This document shows positions 1-6,128 of a stretch of DNA of 36,030 nt, piece after piece. Below the pieces are notes generated by a model, which was given only the letters and a program-made list of their open reading frames with translations, was not told where the DNA came from and searched no databases. The stretch is from MSPOR6 sp964652195 (lineage in GTDB: Bacteria; Poribacteria; WGA-4E; WGA-3G). The position numbers and the translations under genes were made by a program. Position 1 is the first letter of the stretch. Every line of letters begins with the position of its first letter. The DNA lies in contig CAZZBB010000054.1 in NCBI GenBank assembly GCA_964652195.1, positions 1 through 36,030 on the forward strand, in the 5' to 3' direction.

Positions 1-2
1 TT

Positions 3-137
3 GATTATATGCCATTATATCACACCCTTCTCTGTAGGCTGGGAATGCCATTAGGCATTCATACAGTTGATTTGAACTCCGATTCCCGATCTTCATTACA
101 ACAGTTAATGGTAAAACTATTATTAGAAATGGTATAG
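3..137 (+). CDS. C-terminal fragment of an unidentified protein
   Basis: The frame is open from the window edge to a TAG at 135-137 and encodes about 44 residues, including RLGMPLGIHTVDLNS and a hydrophobic end LMVKLLLEMV. The other two forward frames are closed early. It ends 32 bases before the next gene on the same strand, so it may be the tail of an upstream gene of the same transcript. I do not recognise the family from this short tail, and the start lies outside the window. Chance openness over 135 bases cannot be excluded. Confidence 0.4.
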   Translation, partial: DYMPLYHTLLCRLGMPLGIHTVDLNSDSRSSLQQLMVKLLLEMV

Positions 138-169
138 CGATATAACAGTCTGAAATCGAGGAGTGATAT

Positions 170-952
170 ATGGTTAACCATAATAGTTATTACAAATGGG
201 GCTGCTCAATACTTCTACTATTTATCATTCTCACACCGGCATTTGCACAAGGAGAAAAAGCAGAAACCCTTGTAGGACATTGGACATTTGAAAAAGGTGA
301 GGAATTCCAGGATATTACAGGGAACTTTCCTGAAATTACCCTCAAAGAGGCTAAAATTAAAGATGGGAAATTGGATATTGACCCCGGTAAATGGGCAATT
401 GCAAGTGGATATACCGGTCCAGATATTGAAGAAAAGACTTTGGTATCCTGGGTTATAATGGACAATCTTGACGTACAAGCAGGTTCGATATTGACTATTG
501 ATCGTCTATCGGATCCAACATTTGACGGTATTGTTTTTGGAGAACGTCAAAAACGTCGTTGGATGGCAGGAAGTGGTTGGTTTCACCGAACAAAAGACCC
601 TGAACCAGGGTTTGAAGAAAAGAAAACTGGTGAGTTGGTTATGATTGCTATTTCCTATGGAAATGACAATGGCACCGCACACGTAGTGTTATATCGAAAC
701 GGAGACAAGATTGGAGACTATACATTTGGTCAATTTGTTGTCTTTGCAAACAAGGACGCAGAAGTAATTTGGGGTAAACGTCACGGAAGTGTTGCCGGTG
801 GTCCAGGTGACCTTGACGTTCAAATTGAAGATTCACGGATTTATAACACCGTACTTAGCCAAGCAGAGATAAAGAAACTGATGCCAAATACACTTGATGT
901 TGAAGCACATGGTAAACTCTCCACGACTTGGGCAAGATTAAAGAAGATGTAG
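170..952 (+). CDS. Secreted LamG/concanavalin-A-like domain protein
   Basis: A 260-residue exported protein. Residues 1-26 form a signal peptide (charged start, hydrophobic stretch SILLLFIILTPAF, then AQG cleavage site). The rest looks like one LamG/ConA-like jelly-roll: 'LVGHWTFEKGE' near residue 34 is the usual first strand (x-G-H-W-x-F-D/E), and 'VQIEDSRIYNTVLSQAEIKKL' near 220-240 is the usual last strand and helix (ED-x-R-I-Y). Such domains bind carbohydrates or act as adhesive modules; the ligand is unknown. The ATG has a GAGGAG-like ribosome site (cgaggagtgatat). The tail LDVEAHGKLSTTWARLKKM follows the domain and may be a short sorting or docking tail (see findings). Confidence 0.85.
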   Translation: MVNHNSYYKWGCSILLLFIILTPAFAQGEKAETLVGHWTFEKGEEFQDITGNFPEITLKEAKIKDGKLDIDPGKWAIASGYTGPDIEEKTLVSWVIMDNLDVQAGSILTIDRLSDPTFDGIVFGERQKRRWMAGSGWFHRTKDPEPGFEEKKTGELVMIAISYGNDNGTAHVVLYRNGDKIGDYTFGQFVVFANKDAEVIWGKRHGSVAGGPGDLDVQIEDSRIYNTVLSQAEIKKLMPNTLDVEAHGKLSTTWARLKKM

Positions 953-980
953 AATTATGATATATAATTGATTGCCTATA

Positions 981-1664
981 ATGAAAATCTTAGGAATTGA
1001 TACCTCTACACCTATAGGGAGTGTGGCTCTCATAGAGGATGATAACATTGTTGCTGAACACACACTTAATATCGTCCAAGCACACTCCTCACGACTTATG
1101 CCTGCTATAGATTCTGTCCTAAAAAAGTGGGGAGATATAACACCAAAAGATTTAGATGGATGTGCTGTTGGTGTTGGTCCAGGATCATTCACGGGTATTC
1201 GAATTGGTGTTGCCACTGCTAAATCGCTTTGCTATGCTGTTGACAAACCCATTGTTGGCATATCTACTTTAGAGGCAATTGGATATAACCTTCGTTGGAC
1301 AAATGGATTAGTATGTCCGATTCTTGATGCTCGGAGGAGCGAGATTTATGGATGTATCTTTCACGGGGGTACAGATTGGAAACGTTTGACAGAAGATCTA
1401 TGCCTGCCAATTGATACTTTCTTAGATGAATTGGATAAGCACGTCTCTTCTAACGCCAATGTTAATTTTGTTGGTGATGGACTTGCATCTTACGGAGATG
1501 CTATCCGAGAAAGACTTGGTGAACGCGCATGTTTTGCTGAATCCATCTTCAATGTACCACGAGGAGCGACAATTGCACACCTCGGGGGACAACGTCTCAA
1601 ACAGGGAGATAGTGATAGTTATTGGACTATAGTACCCAATTATGTTAGAGAAGGTTTATACTAA
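981..1664 (+). CDS. tsaB: tRNA threonylcarbamoyladenosine biosynthesis protein TsaB
   Basis: TsaB (YeaZ) is the inactive ASKHA-fold partner that dimerises with TsaD and works with TsaE to put threonylcarbamoyl on A37 of ANN-decoding tRNAs. The N-terminus ILGIDTSTPIGSVALIEDD and the GVGPGSFTGIRIGVATAKSL segment (about residue 65) are hallmark TsaB motifs, and 227 residues is the normal length. I start at the ATG at 981, which gives MKILGIDTST; an in-frame TTG lies nine bases upstream at 972 and would add only three residues. No tsaE or tsaD is in the window. The gene sits 28 bases after the LamG gene and may be co-transcribed. Confidence 0.95.
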   Translation: MKILGIDTSTPIGSVALIEDDNIVAEHTLNIVQAHSSRLMPAIDSVLKKWGDITPKDLDGCAVGVGPGSFTGIRIGVATAKSLCYAVDKPIVGISTLEAIGYNLRWTNGLVCPILDARRSEIYGCIFHGGTDWKRLTEDLCLPIDTFLDELDKHVSSNANVNFVGDGLASYGDAIRERLGERACFAESIFNVPRGATIAHLGGQRLKQGDSDSYWTIVPNYVREGLY

Positions 1665-1686
1665 TTTCTAAGGAGTTTTCATATCT

Positions 1687-2553
1687 ATGTTACATCTTCA
1701 GAAGTATTTCATCACATCCCTCCTCGTAGTAATTCTAAGTGTGTGTTTTTCAACAATTACATATGCTGTGAAAATCGGTACACGGATACTATCTTCGGAT
1801 CTTGCTAACGATATAGAATATACCGAGAAGTATTATGGGAAGGTGAATATCCTTATAATTTATTCACCTGAATTGAAAGGACCGGAGAACATAACAAAAC
1901 AACTTAGTAAGAAATATGATACTTCGATTGTGTGGCGACTTCAACCAGAGAGTAATGATATTGGTATGGTCATTGTGGATAAGTCTGGATATGTCCGTTG
2001 GAAACACTTATATGAAACCTTGGATTTTAAGGCACAAGATCTTCTGACAGAACTTGGCAAACTCAAAAGAAGTACTTCCTTATCTATTGATTCACCCGTC
2101 CCAGATTTTAGATTGACAGATACTGATGGAAAAACAGAATATGCTCTATCAGATTATAAGGGAAAAAAGAACGTACTTGTTAATCTTCTACTCCAAACCT
2201 ACTGACCGGTGTGTTCAAACTTCACGTCGCAGTTTGCGACAGACAAACAACTATTTGACGAAGAATACGATACCGTTATTCTAACAATCAAACCGGAACC
2301 CTACGCAATTGTAAAGACATTTAAAGATCCTGAAACAATGGATATTCCTATACTTGCTGATCCAGGATCTTCTGTTCATGAAGCTTTCGGAATTATCAAA
2401 CCTTATCGCTTCCATAGACGTGACATGTATTTACCGGCGACATTCTTAGTGGATAAGGAAGGTAAGTTGAAATGGCTTTATGTTGGTAAACGAAATACTG
2501 ACCGTCCCTCCCGAGAACAAATTCTGGAACAACTCTCCAAGCTAAAAGAATAG
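1687..2553 (+). CDS. Exported two-domain redoxin (peroxiredoxin-like), probable selenoprotein with TGA-encoded Sec173
   Basis: Two open frames (1687-2205 and 2209-2553) lie in the same phase, separated only by TGA at 2203-2205. Read through, they give a 288-residue protein. Residues 1-27 are a signal peptide ending in TYA. Residues 28-132 look like a degenerate thioredoxin fold without CxxC, whose end (VIVDKSGYVRWKH) is typical of redoxins. Residues 133-288 are an AhpC/TSA-type redoxin: SPVPDFRLTDTDGK, LSDYKGKKNVLVN, then T-Y-U-P-V-C at 171-176, and LPATFLVDKEGKLKW near 250. The UxxC aligns with the T-P-V-C peroxidatic loop of peroxiredoxins or a thioredoxin CxxC. A hairpin 21 bases after the TGA fits a bacterial SECIS. 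Function by family: thiol peroxidase or disulfide reductase in the periplasm. The alternative is a nonsense-mutated pseudogene, but both halves look well preserved. Whether the genome carries selA, selB, selC and selD cannot be seen here. Confidence 0.8.
2226..2240 (+). promoter_or_regulatory. Candidate bacterial SECIS hairpin of the redoxin mRNA
   Basis: Five-base-pair perfect stem GTCGC (2226-2230) / GCGAC (2236-2240) with loop AGTTT. The loop begins 26 bases after the TGA, and G is its second base. Bacterial SECIS elements are known to need a short stem, a guanosine among the first two loop bases and an apical loop roughly 16-37 bases after the UGA; all three hold here. A weaker outer pairing, TGTT (2212-2215) with AACA (about 2246-2249), could lengthen the structure. 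The hairpin lies inside coding sequence, as expected for bacteria. Confidence 0.65.
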
Positions 2554-2605
2554 TAGATGTGTAGCACCCAATTACCTTACTAAACAAGGCACGACGTGAT
2601 GACCA

Positions 2606-4024
2606 ATGAATCGTATTATTAGAAACACGTCCTCCCTTTTTAGTGGACACCTTATTGCCCTTCTCTGCTCATTCGTAATAACTCTCTGGCTTATGCCTCG
2701 TTTCTATACAGAGAATACACAAGGCGGTTATTTTTTTGCCATTGCACTCACCAATCTCATAGCAAGCCTAACAGAACTCGGTATACAGAATCCCTTGATA
2801 AGGGAAATGACACTACATCGTGAACAAACGCGGCACTACCTTGGCAATGCTCTTCTTGTGCGTCTCGTATTGTCAATGGTCGCGTATGCTCTAATGATTG
2901 TTGTCGGTATATCTCTCGGATATAGTTCAATAATCATTATGATGATTGTCTATTTAGGTTTGGCAGAGATAGTAAATTCTATTGCACAACTTTATCGGTG
3001 TGTATTTCGGGCACATGAGGAAATGAAATATGAAGGTCTGACGGTGATTGCTGAACGTGGAATATTCTTTCTGGTTGGTGGTGCCTTAATTCTACGAGGT
3101 TATGATCTCCTTAATGTGTGTCAGGTATTGGCAATTGCAAGTGGTATTAACCTATTTATGAGTATAGGTTTTACCCGGTACCGTTTTACATCGCTTCGTT
3201 TTGAACCGAGTCGCCAAATTGTAACTGTGCTGATGCAACAGGCATTACCTTTTGCCATAGGAAATTTATTCAATCTGCTCTACTTCCGGGTAGATGCAAT
3301 TATGCTGTCGAAACTAAGTCCTTATGGTTTTAATGCGAATACCTGGTACGGTTTACCATATACGCTTGTAATGGCATTCACACGTTTACCGGGGGCATTC
3401 CTGGGAGCGATGTTTCCAGTACTCTCTCGTGCTTATGAGCAGGAACGAGATAAGTTGGGGGAAGCATATACGTTTGGTCTACGATGGATGACAATTACAG
3501 GTGTACCGTTAGCCGTCGGATTGGCAACGCTCTCTTATGAAATTTCTACCCTACTGTTTGCAACCAAATCTCTTAATACCATAGAGAAAATCGCTGCTGC
3601 ATTGCAATGGTTAGGCATATCGGGTGGGATGATCTTTCTGACAAGTGTTGTATTGACCGTGCTGCGTGCAGCAGATAAGCGACGTGCTTTTTCAATTCTA
3701 ATGGGAACAACAGCACTCTTGAATATCCTATTGAATGTATATTTAATTCCACGGTACAGTCATGTGGGTGCAGCAGTAGCCATGGTTGTGAGTGAAGCTT
3801 ATGTGCTTATAATAGGATTTCGTTATATATCTAAATACATTACCAAACTTACATCCACAGGTTTCATATATAAAACTATCGTGATCTCAGCACTTATGGG
3901 GATAGGTTTGGTATTGCTAAAAGGGATATTCTCAGTTTGGATTCTAATTCCGTTGGCTATTTTGTTTTATGGGGGTGGGATTTATCTTTTAGGTGAATTT
4001 CGGACAGAGTTTGAGTTTGAATAG
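2606..4024 (+). CDS. Polysaccharide biosynthesis protein / Wzx-type lipid-linked oligosaccharide flippase
   Basis: A 472-residue polytopic membrane protein with about 12-14 hydrophobic segments. The N-terminal NTSSLFSGHLIALLCSFVIT, the 'GIQNPLIREMT' loop and the later 'LPGAFLGAMFPVLSRAY' segment match the MOP-superfamily polysaccharide transporters (RfbX/PST). These flip undecaprenyl-linked sugars across the inner membrane for O-antigen, exopolysaccharide or glycan synthesis. The C-terminal half shows the expected second bundle (AADKRRAFSILMGTTALLNI, then PRYSHVGAAVAMVVSEAYVL). No glycosyltransferases flank it, so the substrate is unknown. It begins 52 bases after the redoxin. The following gene on this strand is about 800 bases away. 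Confidence 0.88.
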   Translation: MNRIIRNTSSLFSGHLIALLCSFVITLWLMPRFYTENTQGGYFFAIALTNLIASLTELGIQNPLIREMTLHREQTRHYLGNALLVRLVLSMVAYALMIVVGISLGYSSIIIMMIVYLGLAEIVNSIAQLYRCVFRAHEEMKYEGLTVIAERGIFFLVGGALILRGYDLLNVCQVLAIASGINLFMSIGFTRYRFTSLRFEPSRQIVTVLMQQALPFAIGNLFNLLYFRVDAIMLSKLSPYGFNANTWYGLPYTLVMAFTRLPGAFLGAMFPVLSRAYEQERDKLGEAYTFGLRWMTITGVPLAVGLATLSYEISTLLFATKSLNTIEKIAAALQWLGISGGMIFLTSVVLTVLRAADKRRAFSILMGTTALLNILLNVYLIPRYSHVGAAVAMVVSEAYVLIIGFRYISKYITKLTSTGFIYKTIVISALMGIGLVLLKGIFSVWILIPLAILFYGGGIYLLGEFRTEFEFE

Positions 4025-4055
4025 AATGGGTTTCTTCAAGTGATTTAGGAATCTA

Positions 4056-4187
4056 TTACGCAGTTTTCCTTTCCTCCAGCATCTGATGATGAAGCAACAT
4101 GAGTTGGGATACTTTCAAGGTCTCTAATGCATATGTCTTACCATTGAGATCAATAAACTCTACCTCAATTGTGTAGATTTCTCGTAT
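4056..4187 (-). pseudogene. Remnant of a DUF4926-like small protein gene
   Basis: On the minus strand the 43 codons ending at TAA (4056-4058) read IREIYTIEVEFIDLNGKTYA, then LETLKVSQLMLLHHQ and a charged end. The pattern 'EVEF-x-(D/L)-GKT-x-A-x-x-T-L-x-x-S/A-Q' is what I remember of DUF4926 proteins, small beta-rich proteins often found near toxin-antitoxin-like genes. The conserved N-terminal half (the usual GD-x-G-x-V segment) is missing: the frame is closed by TAA at 4188-4190 and no start codon precedes it. I read this as a truncated, decayed copy. The match is from memory of the family pattern. Confidence 0.42.
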
Positions 4188-4252
4188 TTAGAATCCAGTT
4201 GTTAAACACTGATGTTGTTAGAAATGATTCTTAGTGAGATTCAGTTAAATTT

Positions 4253-4495
4253 CTAATGAGAATATATATTTTGCAACATTTCAAAATAGTTAGGGAATGT
4301 TTTACTAACACATTCAGGATCATTGATCCTGATTCCTGGAATTTTCAAACCAATAAGCGAAAATGCCATTGCCACACGATGATCACTATAGGTGTTAATT
4401 GCCACCCCAAGGTAGGCGGAAACTCCTACAGAATATGAACAGTTGTGAATGACAACAAAACTATCACGACTTAAATGTAAGTTAATACAAAGATA
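4253..4495 (-). pseudogene. aroA (EPSP synthase) 3' remnant
   Basis: The minus strand from 4495 to TAG at 4253-4255 encodes about 80 residues, including INTYSDHRVAMAFSLIGLKI, then PGIRINDPECVSKTFPNYFE. This matches the C-terminal end of 3-phosphoshikimate 1-carboxyvinyltransferase: the (Y-x)DHR-x-AM helix, the 'GL-x-(I/V)PG-x-x-I' strand and the 'D-P-x-CV-x-K-T-F-P' motif. About 350 upstream residues are absent: the frame closes at TAA 4496-4498 and the sequence beyond (4499-4650) shows no further aroA. It is therefore a 3' relic, not a working gene. A functional aroA may exist elsewhere in the genome. Confidence 0.8.
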
Positions 4496-4588
4496 TTAAG
4501 GCGTTTCGTATATACAACGAATATTATACAAAGTTGTCAATTGATTTTCAAAGTTTAAAAGCGGCACGTTAGGCGTGTACACTACCTT

Positions 4589-4623
4589 CGCATAGGACAC
4601 CAATAAGAATGTCTATGCTTGCG
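4589..4623. repeat. Imperfect inverted repeat
   Basis: CATA (4591-4594) and GACA (4596-4599), separated by one bulged G, pair with TGTC (4610-4613) and TATG (4614-4617) around a 10-base loop. CG at 4589-4590 can further pair with CG at 4622-4623 across a short bulge. There is no T-run, so a terminator is unlikely. It sits between the aroA relic and the promoter-like site at 4657 and may be an operator or a remnant repeat. Confidence 0.35.
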
Positions 4624-4656
4624 TTGTCCGGCAAACAAAAAAGTCCTATAGATTTC

Positions 4657-4686
4657 TTGACAGAAACAATTTATATATAGTATAGG
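4657..4686 (+). promoter_or_regulatory. Sigma-70-like promoter for the short secreted protein
   Basis: TTGACA at 4657-4662 is followed after 18 bases by TATAGG (4681-4686), inside an AT-rich stretch (ttatatatagtata). It would give a leader of roughly 140 bases before the gene at 4833. This is a consensus match only; the spacer is one base over the optimum. Confidence 0.4.
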
Positions 4687-4832
4687 GAAGAAGGAGACGT
4701 GATAAAATAGTATATCTCCTTCAAATTAGTATCAATATAAGATTGATGGTGAAAAAACCAACTTTCTCAGACGTTGATTTTAAAATACTGGCATTCGTTT
4801 AGCGTGCCAAAAGGAGAGAACACATATTTAAG

Positions 4833-5216
4833 TTGAAGTTCAAAACAATCGTGATTGCAGCGGTAATCGCTTTTCTATTGCTTATAGGTTTCAATTATAG
4901 TGAGGCAGCTTCCATAGCGTCGATGTCGGTCTATTCTGGTGATGATTGGGGATCAGGCACAACTGTCTCCGTTTCTCTGACAGCGGATGAAGGCATAGAC
5001 TTTATCGACTGGCATATAGATGATGAATATAGTTTCACGAGTTCGCACGATGGCGCGACAAGTGTTTATGTATACCTGGGCATGTATAATGGTCACATTA
5101 AAGGCATAAAGTATGATGTCAGGGCAGTCGTGTCATTTGAGGAATCCTCTGATGCCGATGCTTCCGACACGTTCAAGGTCTATAAACCGATTAAGTTAGT
5201 TTTGTTGTTGTTTTAA
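4833..5216 (+). CDS. Short secreted protein, possibly truncated
   Basis: A 127-residue protein with a clear signal peptide (KFKTIVIAAVIAFLLLIGF then NYSEAAS, cleavage near residue 25). The mature part, rich in Ser, Thr, Asp and Tyr, alternates short strands and looks like a small beta-sandwich: SMSVYSGDDWGSGTTVSVSL, then DWHIDDEYSFTS. The listed start is TTG at 4833, but AAGGAG at 4811-4816 lies 16 bases upstream, too far; an in-frame ATA at 4824 would be spaced normally. The end KPIKLVLLLF is hydrophobic and unlike the rest, suggesting a frame change or truncation of a longer relative. Function unknown. Confidence 0.55.
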   Translation: MKFKTIVIAAVIAFLLLIGFNYSEAASIASMSVYSGDDWGSGTTVSVSLTADEGIDFIDWHIDDEYSFTSSHDGATSVYVYLGMYNGHIKGIKYDVRAVVSFEESSDADASDTFKVYKPIKLVLLLF

Positions 5217-5315
5217 GTCCTTTATGATATACTGAATAAGTATATAAAATACACATTGATAATGACCATGGCATACAATTCAAAAAGATAATTTATAAGG
5301 GTATAGGATAAAACA

Positions 5316-6128
5316 ATGGTAAATGTAGTTGTTAACGGTGCTTGTGGCAGAATGGGTAGATTAATTACCCAAGGGGTATCACTACAAGAAGATATGGAAA
5401 TAGTCGGCGCAATTGAATTTTCGGAACATCCAGATCTTGGAAGTGATGCAGGAGTAATTGCAGGAATCAATGAAATTGGAGTTCCTATTACTGATGATCT
5501 AAAAGCTGTATTGGATTCTGCAGATGTAATCATCGAATTCTCGAAACCAGAAGCAACAATTAAACACCTACGTCAGGTTGTAGAAGCTGACAAAGCAATG
5601 GTAATTGCCACCACAGGATTTAGTGCCGATGAACAAACAACTGTTCATGAATTAGCCTCAAAGATCAGATGTGTAATGGCTCCAAACATGAGTCTCGGTA
5701 TTAATGTCATGATACAAGCGTTAGAATTGGTTGCAAAGGCACTTGGTGATGACTATGATATTGAGGTGATTGAAGCACATCACAATCATAAAGCAGATTC
5801 TCCAAGTGGCACAGCCCTTAGATTGGCTGAAACTGTCGCAAATACACTTGATAGGGATTTATCAAAAGTAGGTGTCTATGGTCGACATGGTATTGTTGGT
5901 GCCCGACCCCATAAACAGATAGGTGTCCATGCAATTCGTGGTGGAGATATAGCCGGTGATCATACTGTAATGTTTGCCACTGAGGGAGAAACATTAAGTA
6001 TTGTTCATCGTGCCCACAGTCCTGAAGCTTTTGCTAAAGGGGCAATTCGTGCAGCAAGATGGGTTGTAAATGCCTCAATAGGATTACACGATGTCAGCGA
6101 AGTCCTTTTTGAGAAACAATCAGAATAG
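5316..6128 (+). CDS. dapB: 4-hydroxy-tetrahydrodipicolinate reductase
   Basis: DapB reduces 4-hydroxy-tetrahydrodipicolinate to tetrahydrodipicolinate with NAD(P)H in lysine and diaminopimelate synthesis. The nucleotide site VNGACGRMGR is at residues 6-15, ATTGFS follows mid-protein, and the signature EAHHNHKADSPSGTA holds the likely catalytic H155 and K159 with the substrate-binding SPSGT. At 270 residues it has normal length. The end shows 'GEVLFE'-like C-terminus (DVSEVLFE). The product feeds DapL, encoded 2.9 kb downstream on the same strand, with two unrelated genes between. The last 38 bases overlap the next gene. Confidence 0.97.
   Translation: MVNVVVNGACGRMGRLITQGVSLQEDMEIVGAIEFSEHPDLGSDAGVIAGINEIGVPITDDLKAVLDSADVIIEFSKPEATIKHLRQVVEADKAMVIATTGFSADEQTTVHELASKIRCVMAPNMSLGINVMIQALELVAKALGDDYDIEVIEAHHNHKADSPSGTALRLAETVANTLDRDLSKVGVYGRHGIVGARPHKQIGVHAIRGGDIAGDHTVMFATEGETLSIVHRAHSPEAFAKGAIRAARWVVNASIGLHDVSEVLFEKQSE

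Noticed and set aside
2209..2553. Separate 114-residue gene starting at GTG 2209
   Set aside because: Same frame as the preceding redoxin half; a start there would cut the domain at the redox loop and there is no ribosome site. Better read as one gene with a recoded TGA.
4256..4438. 60-residue plus-strand open frame
   Set aside because: It is the antisense of the aroA remnant, which has clear homology on the minus strand.
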